The notes below the pieces were generated by a model that saw only the letters and a list, made by a program, of their open reading frames with translations, was not told the DNA's origin and searched no databases. Of a DNA stretch of 64,000 bases, positions 8,264-15,220 are shown in pieces. The DNA is from an uncultured Alphaproteobacteria bacterium (lineage in GTDB: Bacteria; Pseudomonadota; Alphaproteobacteria; CAAHEQ01; UBA3637): positions 10,218-74,217 of the forward strand of contig CALARE010000005.1 in the NCBI GenBank assembly GCA_937888725.1, given 5' to 3'. The first letter of the stretch is position 1; each line of letters begins with the position of its first letter. The position numbers and the translations under genes are program-made.

Positions 8264-9582
8264 TTTTTCCTCTTATATTTTTTATCAATTAAGATACGTG
8301 CCTTTTTTAATATAAAAAATTGTGCTTGGTCAATTTCTTTTATTTTTTTTGTTTGAGCTAGGTCGAGCATTTTTAAGAAATTTCCCCATTGTTTGGGATG
8401 CATATTTTTTGCAAAAATAGAACGTGTGTCATTATTTGCACCCAAAAGTGCTTTTGTTAAAATATGCTCGGGTGTTTTTTTGATTATATAACAAATATCA
8501 CTATCATTCCAATAGGCAAAATCATCAAAACAAACAATTTGCCTTGATAGGACTTCAGCTGTTTTTTGTGAGTGGTTTTCAAGAGCTGATATAAGTTTTT
8601 TTCTTTCAATGCTTGGCATTAAGCTTAAAATGGCTGAAGCTTTTTGCCACCCGTAATAAAAAATTTGAGGTTGAATATTTAAAAAATGATTTTCCAATTT
8701 TGTTTCAATTGTTTTAATGCGTGTTCTTGAAAGAGATTTTAAGGCTGTTAGGCGAAAAAGTGTTAATCCTGAGAGATTTTCTGGCAATAAATTAAGTATT
8801 TCAGCTGATTTTTCTTCCGATAAATTATAAAGAATAATGGCGATAGATTGGGGAGATTGTGTTTTTAAATATGATACAATTATATCAGCGGGTATTTGAT
8901 TGAGTGTTTTCCAAATATCTTTTTGATATGATGTTAAATTTTGATTTTTCAGAATTTGAATTGCTTGTTGATGTGGCAGTGTTGGTTGCAAGGGATAATT
9001 ATCAAATGGACTTAAGGCAGGAGCTGTAACTTCATTTAAAAAATTAGATAACGCATTTTTTTTATCTTCATTTGAAATCTCACCCAAACAAGAAATGAGT
9101 TGATGCAACAAAGTAACTTCTTTTGCGGTAAAGCGTTTAAACAATTTTTTTATAGATCGTGCATTCAAACAAGTGAGAATAATAGCCGCTTGTTGTGGCG
9201 GGGAAAAGAGGTTTTTTTCGCTATCCGAAGGTGGCATTGATAAATATCGTCTAATTATTTTTAATGTCAATTCGGGGGTTGTATTTGTCAACTGTTGTGC
9301 TTTTTTTAAAAATTGATGTAATTCTTCTCTTGTATTTTGATTTTCGCAAAGCAAATCAGCCTGTTGAAATAGCTCGTCATAAATCTGTTTTAGCTTAATG
9401 TTTCCTAACTGTTTTGAAATAAAAAAAACAATTAAAACAAATATAGGAACAAGACATATCGCATAATTAAAAGGCATAATATCAACATTTAGGATGACAT
9501 GAGATACTGTAAAGTAAAACATCCCTGTGATTGCCACAAGAAAAGGTATGAAAAAAACAATCTGTGACCAAACTTTTACCAT
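8260..9582 (-). CDS. Membrane-anchored FliG-like protein (FliF-tail/FliG-type fusion)
   Basis: A 440-residue protein. Residues about 8-31 and 38-56 are two membrane helices. Residues 85-115 (ELHQFLKKAQQL..TPELTLKIIRRYL) resemble the cytoplasmic FliF tail that binds FliG. Residues 126-185 resemble FliG-N (FSPPQQAAIILTCLN, LGEISNEDK). Residues 230-300 resemble FliG-M, with QSPQSIAIILYNLSEEKSAE in place of the EHPQ motif. Residues 305-430 resemble FliG-C (DFAYWNDSDICYIIKKTPE, KALLGANNDTRSIFAKNM, EIDQAQ). No periplasmic ring-building domain of FliF is present. It is the first gene of the operon with FlhF and FlhG. It is probably a membrane-bound switch/rotor-like protein. These are pattern matches only and structure prediction would settle them. 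The flagellar role is uncertain. Confidence 0.68.
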   Translation of the reverse strand: MVKVWSQIVFFIPFLVAITGMFYFTVSHVILNVDIMPFNYAICLVPIFVLIVFFISKQLGNIKLKQIYDELFQQADLLCENQNTREELHQFLKKAQQLTNTTPELTLKIIRRYLSMPPSDSEKNLFSPPQQAAIILTCLNARSIKKLFKRFTAKEVTLLHQLISCLGEISNEDKKNALSNFLNEVTAPALSPFDNYPLQPTLPHQQAIQILKNQNLTSYQKDIWKTLNQIPADIIVSYLKTQSPQSIAIILYNLSEEKSAEILNLLPENLSGLTLFRLTALKSLSRTRIKTIETKLENHFLNIQPQIFYYGWQKASAILSLMPSIERKKLISALENHSQKTAEVLSRQIVCFDDFAYWNDSDICYIIKKTPEHILTKALLGANNDTRSIFAKNMHPKQWGNFLKMLDLAQTKKIKEIDQAQFFILKKARILIDKKYKRKK

Positions 9583-9674
9583 TTTTTTTGATATACCCAG
9601 CTGTTTTTATATAAGTATAAGTTTGCCACAAAAAAGTGAAAAAAAAGTTAATAAAACAGGTTTTTTATTGAAAA

Positions 9675-9983
9675 TCACTCTCTTTTGAGCGTGATTGTTT
9701 GAATAATTTGACCACTTTGCGGTTCAATGACTAAAATTTTATTTTTCTGATTATCTTGGTTTGTTGATATGCAAATGTATTGATGGCAAGAAAAAATATT
9801 TGAGATGGTTTCATTTTTATCTAATTGAAGGGTTGTATTTTTTGACTCAGCAAGCACGATTTTATTTTTATGGTTGCTTTTAAGATGGGTATCTGTTATT
9901 TTTGAAATAACAAGGCAAAAACAAGCAATCAAAAGGATTGAAAAAATAAAAACAACAAATTTAGCAATTTTAAGAGCGGACAT
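9675..9983 (-). CDS. Small membrane protein next to rluD (DUF6476-like)
   Basis: A 102-residue protein: Lys-containing N-terminus, one membrane helix (residues 9-26), then a short hydrophilic domain ending KILVIEPQSGQIIQTITL, a pattern like a single beta-propeller blade. The ATG at 9983 has AAGGAAA 6 bases upstream; the longer open frame beyond it is a shadow of rluD. Small one-helix proteins of this kind (DUF6476) stand divergently beside rluD in many alphaproteobacteria. The identification rests on that context and the C-terminal pattern. Start codons of the two divergent genes are only 28 bases apart. Function unknown. Confidence 0.6.
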   Translation of the reverse strand: MSALKIAKFVVFIFSILLIACFCLVISKITDTHLKSNHKNKIVLAESKNTTLQLDKNETISNIFSCHQYICISTNQDNQKNKILVIEPQSGQIIQTITLKRE

Positions 9984-10011
9984 AACATTTCCTTTTGCTG
10001 AAAGATTAAAA

Positions 10012-11034
10012 ATGAGTGATGAACAATATAACGATGATTTTTTTGTAATGGATGAGATTAAGTATACCCAAAATGAGCCTCTTGTCACGAAAAAAGTGGC
10101 TAGTGATGAAAAAAATATGCGTTTGGATAAATTTTTGGTTCTTTGTTTTCCAACATATTCACGTGCAAGGATGATTAAATTTATTGAAACAGATTGTGTT
10201 AAGTTTGTTGGGCAAGATAAATATGCAGATAAGGCTGATTTAAAGGTTAAAGAAGGGGATGCATTTATCATAACAATGCCTGAAAGTGTGCCCGCAACAC
10301 CACAGCCTGAAAAAATTGATATTGATATTTTATATGAAGATGCAGATTTGATTGTCGTGAACAAACCAGCTGGAATGGTGGTTCATCCAGGTGCGGGTAA
10401 TTACACGGGTACGCTTGTGAATGCTCTTTTATATCATTGTCGGGAATCGTTATCAGGAATTGGTGGTGTTTTAAGGCCTGGCATTGTGCATCGAATTGAT
10501 AAGGATACAAGCGGTGTTCTTGTTGTGGCAAAAAATGATTTTGCTCATACGCATTTGGCTGAGCAATTTTCAAAACATACCATTGAGCGTGTCTATCATG
10601 CCTTTGTTTGGAATGTGTTAAAAAAGAAGGATGGTATTGTGTCATCATTGATTGGGCGGAGTTCTTCTAACCGTCAAAAAATGGCAATTGTAACTCAAAA
10701 TGGGAAACATGCTGTAACGCATTATGAATGTTTGGCAAGCTATCCAAAAGCTCCTGCTTCATATGTGAAATGCGTTTTAGAAACGGGTAGAACCCATCAA
10801 ATTAGGGTTCATATGTCTTCATTAGGACATTCCTTAATAGGGGATAGTGTTTATGGAACTGTGCCAAAAATGGCTGATTCTCGTTTGAGATTTTTCAATC
10901 GTCAAGCTTTGCATGCTGGTTTTTTAAGTTTTGTTCATCCAAAAACAAATGAAAGGATATCCTTTTCAGCTCCATTACCAACAGATATGCAAGCGTTAAA
11001 AGATCTTCTTGAAGACGAATTTGTTATAAAATAA
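10012..11034 (+). CDS. rluD: Ribosomal large-subunit pseudouridine synthase, RluD family
   Basis: A 340-residue RluA/RluD-family enzyme. An N-terminal S4 RNA-binding domain (MRLDKFLVLCFPTYSRARMI) precedes the catalytic domain, with HRIDKDTSGVLVVAK carrying the catalytic Asp and, later, ETGRTHQIRVHMSSLGHSLI. Family members convert uridines in helix 69 of 23S rRNA to pseudouridine. I start at 10012 (MSDEQYND); the longer frame upstream overlaps the divergent small gene and lacks family similarity. The N-terminus has about 35 acidic extra residues before the S4 domain. Exact target specificity (RluD versus RluC) cannot be read from sequence alone. Confidence 0.88.
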   Translation: MSDEQYNDDFFVMDEIKYTQNEPLVTKKVASDEKNMRLDKFLVLCFPTYSRARMIKFIETDCVKFVGQDKYADKADLKVKEGDAFIITMPESVPATPQPEKIDIDILYEDADLIVVNKPAGMVVHPGAGNYTGTLVNALLYHCRESLSGIGGVLRPGIVHRIDKDTSGVLVVAKNDFAHTHLAEQFSKHTIERVYHAFVWNVLKKKDGIVSSLIGRSSSNRQKMAIVTQNGKHAVTHYECLASYPKAPASYVKCVLETGRTHQIRVHMSSLGHSLIGDSVYGTVPKMADSRLRFFNRQALHAGFLSFVHPKTNERISFSAPLPTDMQALKDLLEDEFVIK

Positions 11035-11036
11035 AT

Positions 11037-11070
11037 GCGTGGTGCCAAGGAAGAAACACCACGCACGTTT
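11037..11070 (+). terminator. Terminator after rluD
   Basis: A perfect 8 bp stem GCGTGGTG / CACCACGC (11037-11044 and 11057-11064) with a 12-base loop, then a T-rich stretch, directly after the rluD stop. The convergent porin-like gene ends 24 bases further on. Confidence 0.7.
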
Positions 11071-11087
11071 ATTTTTAAGTGGGAGTC

Positions 11088-11675
11088 TTAAAAATAATAT
11101 CTTGCGGTTAATTTAACATCGTGAGAACGCATGTCTTCTTTGCTTTTTCCTGTGAAGCCTGCACGGGATTTGATGCGTGCTTCTCCAAGATCGGTATATC
11201 TATACCCAATATCTAAAGACATACAATCTGTGAACATATGTTCGATACCAGCCCCAACATTCCAAGCAAAATTGCTCTTTGTTGCACCTTTTGCATCTGG
11301 CATATTGTCTGTTTTGTTCCATGCCATACCAAGACCAGCCATACCATAGATATTAAAATTATGATTCATTGGATATGTTAAGTAGAAGTTAGCAAGAACA
11401 GGAATTGACCAAACATCTGTTTTTTTGCTTCTATTAGAACGCATATCAACATTACCCCAGCCACGATATCCGACTGTCAAATCTGTACGGAAATAATGAT
11501 TGATATGATAACCCATACCAACACCTAAGATGCCAGCATCACCATTTGCCTTTTGACCAAAGGAATAACCGCCTTCTGCCAAAACATAAGGTTTGCTAAA
11601 ATCATAAGCGGAGGCGGATGTAGCTGCAAAAAGCATTAATGCTGCGGCAAAGCCTGATAATAAATGTTTCTTCAT
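11088..11675 (-). CDS. Outer-membrane beta-barrel protein (Omp25/opacity type)
   Basis: A 195-residue exported protein with a clear signal peptide (MKKHLLSGFAAALMLF..ATSASA) and then alternating polar/hydrophobic strands with aromatic girdles (YVLAEGGYSFGQK, GILGVGMGYHINHYFRTDLT, NFNIYGMAGLGMAWN, CMSLDIGYRYTDLG). It ends ARYYF, the terminal Phe of BAM-inserted barrels. It resembles eight-stranded Omp25/OmpA-type surface proteins of alphaproteobacteria. The start at 11675 has AGAAAGGAGA upstream and gives a normal signal peptide; the frame extends 11 codons further without support. A likely promoter lies upstream (TTGACA, 18 bases, TAGACA at 11736-11765). Confidence 0.8.
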   Translation of the reverse strand: MKKHLLSGFAAALMLFAATSASAYDFSKPYVLAEGGYSFGQKANGDAGILGVGMGYHINHYFRTDLTVGYRGWGNVDMRSNRSKKTDVWSIPVLANFYLTYPMNHNFNIYGMAGLGMAWNKTDNMPDAKGATKSNFAWNVGAGIEHMFTDCMSLDIGYRYTDLGEARIKSRAGFTGKSKEDMRSHDVKLTARYYF

Positions 11676-11887
11676 TTTAATCTCCTTTCTTAAAATAAAC
11701 TGAAGCAATTTTACATTAGGTATGAAATAAGGGGTTGTCTAGGTAACTAATTGAATTTTTGTCAAAAAAAATATATTGATATGTTTATAATTGTTGTTTT
11801 TATATGAGAGTATGATGCATTAATTGCTTGTATTTTTAATTATAATATGCTAGCCTTTACCTAGTAAAATAAAAAAGGAGAGTTTTA

Positions 11888-12343
11888 ATGAGTTTAAACG
11901 ATAGAATAATTCAAAGCATTATTGATAAGGATGAAACCTTTATTTGGGAGGTAACGGGTTCTATTCGTGATGTTAAATTTAACCCTTTTTATTTGATTTT
12001 GACGATTTTAACGTGTGGTATTTTTTTAATCGCACTTCATTACAATCGCATTTATCATAGTTATGTGCTTACATCACAACGTTTGGTGATTATTTCGGGC
12101 ATTTTTTCAAAAGATGTGGATGAAATTGAGCTATTCCGTATTGTGGATAGTTCTGCCTCTCAATCGATGATTGACGTATGGGCGGATCTTGGTGATATTT
12201 ATATTAATTCAACGGACAAGACGGGGCTTTTGAAAATGCATAAGATAAAAGATCCACATAAAGTGAGAGATTCTCTACGCAAACAATATATGGCGGCTCG
12301 TCAGAAAAAGGGAACCGTTATTTTAGAAAGTTTAAGTTCTTAA
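11888..12343 (+). CDS. Bacterial PH-domain membrane protein (YdbS/bPH2-like)
   Basis: A 151-residue protein with a hydrophobic segment at residues about 31-51 and then the bacterial pleckstrin-like pattern SYVLTSQRLVIISGIFSKDVDEIELFRIVD, broken by GDIYINSTD. Such bPH proteins sit at the cytoplasmic membrane; their ligands are mostly unknown. AAAAGGAG lies 7 bases before ATG, and a TATAAT stands at 11841-11846 without a clear -35. It is a single-gene unit: the barrel gene is divergent and the lipoprotein gene has its own promoter. Confidence 0.72.
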   Translation: MSLNDRIIQSIIDKDETFIWEVTGSIRDVKFNPFYLILTILTCGIFLIALHYNRIYHSYVLTSQRLVIISGIFSKDVDEIELFRIVDSSASQSMIDVWADLGDIYINSTDKTGLLKMHKIKDPHKVRDSLRKQYMAARQKKGTVILESLSS

Positions 12344-12368
12344 TTTTTTTATTCTCAACATAATAGTA

Positions 12369-12398
12369 TTGACAACATATTTCTTTATGTTGTATCCT
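12369..12398 (+). promoter_or_regulatory. Promoter with internal palindrome before the 53-aa lipoprotein
   Basis: TTGACA (12369-12374), 18 bases, TATCCT (12393-12398). A perfect 8 bp inverted repeat ACAACATA / TATGTTGT with a 6-base centre (12372-12393) fills the spacer, which suggests repressor control. No T tract follows, so it is not a terminator. Confidence 0.55.
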
Positions 12399-12431
12399 TT
12401 AAATTGTTAATAAAAATGAAAGGATAGTAAA

Positions 12432-12593
12432 ATGAAAAAATTATTAATGGTTGCAGCTCTTGTATTGGCTGTTTCAACATTATCAGGTTGTATGGGTGAA
12501 CGTGGACGTATTGGTGGTCAAAAAGTTTGCACAAACCAATATTTACTCGGTGTGTTATCTGTTTCAGAACTTTTTTCTCCTTGTGGAAAATAA
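12432..12593 (+). CDS. Small lipoprotein, 53 residues
   Basis: Start ATG with AAAGGATAG upstream, a Lys-Lys-Leu start and a hydrophobic signal with lipobox LSGC (Cys at residue 20). The mature peptide has about 34 residues (CMGERGRIGGQKVCTNQYLL continuing to a C-terminal SPCGK) with two further cysteines. It is followed by a strong terminator and preceded by its own promoter, so it is a complete transcription unit. I know no family for it. Mature length and Cys pair suggest a small envelope lipoprotein that could be disulfide-bonded. Confidence 0.72.
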   Translation: MKKLLMVAALVLAVSTLSGCMGERGRIGGQKVCTNQYLLGVLSVSELFSPCGK

Positions 12594-12604
12594 TGTTAAA
12601 ATGG

Positions 12605-12631
12605 GCGGGTGTAAAATCCCGCTCTTTTTTT
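12605..12631 (+). terminator. Terminator after the small lipoprotein gene
   Basis: Stem GCGGG / CCCGC (12605-12609, 12618-12622) followed by TCTTTTTTTATT. Confidence 0.8.
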
Positions 12632-12664
12632 ATTAAAATATTTTTAAAACAGAATAAAAAAGCC

Positions 12665-12693
12665 TTGCATTTTAAAAAAAAGTTGTTTATAAT
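12665..12693 (+). promoter_or_regulatory. Promoter of tRNA-Leu
   Basis: TTGCAT (12665-12670), exactly 17 bases, TATAAT (12688-12693); the mature tRNA starts 13 bases after the -10 box. Confidence 0.75.
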
Positions 12694-12706
12694 ACATCTA
12701 CATTTT

Positions 12707-12791
12707 GCGGTTATGGCGGAATTGGTAGACGCGCAGCGTTGAGGTCGCTGTGGAGAGATCCGTGGAAGTTCGAGTCTTCTTAACCGCACCA
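12707..12791 (+). tRNA. tRNA-Leu (anticodon GAG)
   Basis: An 85-base tRNA with acceptor stem GCGGTTA / TAACCGC, D-arm, anticodon stem CAGCG / CGCTG around loop TTGAGGT (anticodon GAG, reading CUU/CUC), a long variable arm as in class II tRNAs, a T-loop with TTCGAGTC, and an encoded CCA end. It is flanked by its own promoter and terminator. Confidence 0.96.
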
Positions 12792-12793
12792 AA

Positions 12794-12818
12794 AAGCTCC
12801 TTTGGGAGCTTTTTTTTA
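12794..12818 (+). terminator. Terminator of tRNA-Leu
   Basis: Stem AAGCTCC / GGAGCTT with a 4-base loop and eight T residues right behind the CCA end. Confidence 0.85.
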
Positions 12819-12912
12819 TATCAATTAAAAATAAGAGGATTTGCTGTATATTGTGTTAAATAAGGTAGGGTTTTGTGTTTTTTTTGAGATGTTTTTTTAT
12901 GGATTAGATAAG

Positions 12913-12947
12913 AAAAAAGAGTGACGGATGCCGTGTCACTCTTTTTT
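12913..12947 (-). terminator. Terminator after pseudopilin copy 2
   Basis: A 13 bp perfect inverted repeat AAAAAAGAGTGAC / GTCACTCTTTTTT, 24 bases after the stop codon. A second hairpin (CTAATATCC / GGATATTAG, 12953-12974) overlaps the stop codon itself. Confidence 0.8.
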
Positions 12948-12970
12948 CCCAACTAATATCCAAAAGGATA

Positions 12971-13432
12971 TTAGTTTTGTTTGATGCTGAAACTAACCTT
13001 GTTGTTTGAAGCACAATCATTTGTTCCACCAACAATTGAACCAAATGCATTACAAAGTTTATTATCATTGAATGTTACACTAATTGTAACTTCGTCTGCA
13101 GCTAGACTTCCACCAGCACTGATACCTGTAACTTTCATCTCTGTGACGCCACTTGGAGGGTTGCCCAAACCTGCACTTGATGGTGTCATATTTTTTGTAG
13201 CAGAAGAACAAACTGATGAATCAGCATTGTCTGAGCCACTATTTAACATTTCATTTTGACAAGCTGAATATGCAACGAGAGCCAATTTTGCAGCTGTATC
13301 AGCAACGCCGTTTGCACGGTGACGACGCATTGAAAGTGTGTAACCAGCGATACCGCCGACTGATAAAACACCGATAATAGCTAAAACGCCAAGCATTTCA
13401 ACCATTGAACGACCAGATTCCAATTTTTTCAT
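12971..13432 (-). CDS. Pseudopilin-like protein (GRSMVEML N-terminus), copy 2
   Basis: A 153-residue protein starting MKKLESGRSMVEMLGVLAII: a basic leader, Gly at the predicted cleavage site, Glu at +5 and a helix to about residue 32 (GGIAGY). The C-terminal domain is Ser/Asn/Gly-rich with four cysteines (SACQN, SSVCSS, KLCNAF, NDCAS), which may make two disulfides. The hydrophobic N-terminus is the assembly helix of type IV pilin/T2SS pseudopilins. A single-gene unit with a possible promoter (TTGATT, 17 bases, TTATAT at 13501-13529) and a strong terminator. It is the most pilin-like of the three copies by C-terminal composition. Confidence 0.75.
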   Translation of the reverse strand: MKKLESGRSMVEMLGVLAIIGVLSVGGIAGYTLSMRRHRANGVADTAAKLALVAYSACQNEMLNSGSDNADSSVCSSATKNMTPSSAGLGNPPSGVTEMKVTGISAGGSLAADEVTISVTFNDNKLCNAFGSIVGGTNDCASNNKVSFSIKQN

Positions 13433-13621
13433 TTTAAAAATTCCTTTTTTATTGTAATTACAAAATCGAGGTTAAAATCCTTTAATCCCCACTCGAAACC
13501 ATATAATCACACCTAAAAAGAAAAATCAATACTTTTTTTATTCTTTTTTTGAAAAAAAATAATTTTTTGAATAGAGGAAATCACTTTATCCCAAAATACC
13601 CGTTGCCAATAGCATCTTTTT

Positions 13622-13675
13622 CATTTTAGATTTTGTGGAAAAGTTTGCATTTTCTAAAATGAAAGCCAGTGTTTT
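13622..13675. repeat. Repeat copy A at the 3' end of the ATPase gene
   Basis: 54 bases, 51 identical to copy C (15007-15060). Inside lies a 9 bp inverted repeat CATTTTAGA / TCTAAAATG about 22 bases apart, then GAAAGCCAGTGTTT. The end of the copy overlaps the stop codon of the DUF4143-type ATPase gene. Confidence 0.85.
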
Positions 13676-14927
13676 AGAAATCTAAACTTTCAGGAGATAA
13701 AAGAAAATCTTTTAATCCAACTGTTAAAATACCGTTTTCATTATAGTATGGTTTTTTGCTACCGCCAATAATAATGATTTTTTTAAATCCATCGGGTATG
13801 TTAAGAAGTGATTTTTCCTCTTGTTTTTGTTTTTCTATTGTTGATAGCTGATATGCAGATTGAATATAATATCGTTTACTACCAAAATTAACAACAAAAT
13901 CAACCTCTACTTTTTTTGATTGTTTTGTTCCGAGTTTATTTTTCTCAACAATTGAAACCTCGCCAACATCTACTTGATAATCTCGGATAATAAGTTCATT
14001 GTAAATCACATTTTCCATTAAATGGGTTTCTTCTTGTTGCCTAAAATTGATTTCAGCATTTCTTAACCCAATGTCTGTAAAGTAATATTTTGCAGGTGTA
14101 TTAATATATTTTTTCCCTTTTATGTCATATCGTAACACTTTGTTTATTAAAAAGGCATCTTCAAAAAATGATAAATAATTTTTAATAGTTGGTGCGGATA
14201 ATTCCAACTTTTTATTACTTTTGAATGTGTCGGAGAGTTTTTGTGGGTTTGTTAATGATCCAATATTGGATGCTATTATTGCAAGCAATTCTTCTAATTC
14301 TTCAGAGTTTTGGATTTTATTTCGTGCAATAATATCTTTTAAATATGTTTCTTTGAATAAGGTTTGTAGATATTTTGCTTTTTCAACCTCAGTATTAAAT
14401 TTAAATAATGCGGGCATGCCACCATATACACTATATTCACTCCACGCTTCATCCCAATCCACATTTTTGTGTGCATAATATTCAGCAAAGCTTAATGGAT
14501 GAATTCGAATTTCATCTCCTCGACCTCTAAATTCTGTTACGATGTCAGTAGATAAAAATTTAGAATTACTGCCTGTAACGTAAACATCTAAATTTTTAAC
14601 ATGTAAAAATCCGTTTAAAACACTTTCAAAATCTTCCATCATTTGTACTTCGTCAAGAAGGAGGTAATACATATCCTTGTCAAGCATTTGTTCTTTGACA
14701 TATTTAATACATTCGTCTGGATTTCGATATTTTTCTTGCTCTCTCGTATCTAATTGGATGCAAATAATATGATCATTTTTTGTGCCTGTTTCTAACAAAT
14801 GGTTTTTAAATAATTCAAATAACATATATGATTTTCCACAACGGCGAATCCCGCTAATAATCTTAATAAAGCCATTATGTTTATGACTGATAAGTTTATT
14901 TAAATAATAATCTCTTTTTATTTCCAT
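13674..14927 (-). CDS. AAA-family ATPase with DUF4143-type C-terminus
   Basis: A 417-residue member of the AAA_14/DUF4143 group: Walker A SGIRRCGKS (about residues 23-31), Walker B YYLLLDEVQ, a sensor-like YVTGSNSKFLS, the arginine-rich GRGDEIRIHPLSFAEYY, then the DUF4143 nuclease-like C-domain (EVDFVVNFGSKRYYIQSAYQ). These genes are common, mobile-looking and of unsettled function. The C-domain resembles a PD-(D/E)xK fold, with EVDF and a following Gln where Lys is usual. I start at 14927 (MEIKRDYYL), which has GGAGG five bases upstream; the longer frame to 15002 runs through the repeats. The gene lies between direct repeats A and B/C, which suggests acquisition as a cassette. Confidence 0.82.
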   Translation of the reverse strand: MEIKRDYYLNKLISHKHNGFIKIISGIRRCGKSYMLFELFKNHLLETGTKNDHIICIQLDTREQEKYRNPDECIKYVKEQMLDKDMYYLLLDEVQMMEDFESVLNGFLHVKNLDVYVTGSNSKFLSTDIVTEFRGRGDEIRIHPLSFAEYYAHKNVDWDEAWSEYSVYGGMPALFKFNTEVEKAKYLQTLFKETYLKDIIARNKIQNSEELEELLAIIASNIGSLTNPQKLSDTFKSNKKLELSAPTIKNYLSFFEDAFLINKVLRYDIKGKKYINTPAKYYFTDIGLRNAEINFRQQEETHLMENVIYNELIIRDYQVDVGEVSIVEKNKLGTKQSKKVEVDFVVNFGSKRYYIQSAYQLSTIEKQKQEEKSLLNIPDGFKKIIIIGGSKKPYYNENGILTVGLKDFLLSPESLDF

Positions 14928-14936
14928 AATCGCCTC

Positions 14937-14977
14937 CATTTTAGATTTTGTAGAAAAGTTGTCATTTTCTAAAATGA
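14937..14977. repeat. Repeat copy B, next to the ATPase ribosome site
   Basis: 41 bases with the inverted repeat core CATTTTAGA / TCTAAAATG, like copies A and C but without the GAAAGCCAGTG tail. Its end abuts the GGAGG of the ATPase gene, so the mRNA leader could fold a 9 bp hairpin there. Confidence 0.8.
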
Positions 14978-15006
14978 TAAAACGAATATGACCTTTTGTC
15001 AAGATG

Positions 15007-15060
15007 TATTTTAGATTTTGTGGAAAAGTTTGTATTTTCTAAAATGAAAGCCAGTGTTTA
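15007..15060. repeat. Repeat copy C, upstream of the ATPase gene
   Basis: 54 bases, 51 identical to copy A in the same orientation, including the GAAAGCCAGTGTTT tail. It bounds the ATPase cassette on the promoter side. The rest of 15061-15155 holds no gene that I can see. Confidence 0.85.
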
Positions 15061-15155
15061 TCTGGTTTTTTATTTCTTTATATCAGCCATCAAACCATGA
15101 ATATCATATTCATCAGAATAATAAAATAACATACAAAGCGTTTTAAAAAGGAAAT

Positions 15156-15201
15156 AAAAAATTACCCTCAAAAATTATCATAATTTTGAGAGTAATTTTT
15201 T
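15156..15201 (-). terminator. Terminator after pgk
   Basis: A long stem of AAAAATTACxCTCAAAA and its complement with a short loop and a T tract, 20 bases past the pgk stop; symmetrical, so possibly bidirectional. Confidence 0.75.
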
Positions 15202-15220
15202 AAGCTATTTATTTTAGAAA

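Noticed and set aside
9675..10364. A 229-residue minus-strand ORF across the rluD start
   Set aside because: Its N-terminal half is antisense to rluD. The ribosome site and membrane helix support only the 102-residue start at 9983.
10268..10648. His/Gln-rich ORF antisense to rluD
   Set aside because: Fully inside the rluD coding region with no ribosome site.
12953..12974. Hairpin CTAATATCC/GGATATTAG as a separate regulatory RNA
   Set aside because: It overlaps the stop codon of pseudopilin 2 and sits right before the true terminator; more simply part of the 3' end.
13622..15060. CRISPR-like reading of the three repeats flanking the ATPase gene
   Set aside because: Only three copies with irregular spacing, one shorter, and a gene between them; no spacers of constant length and no cas gene.
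15156..15201. Insertion-sequence terminal repeat near pgk
   Set aside because: No transposase nearby, and the hairpin has the position and T tract of a terminator.
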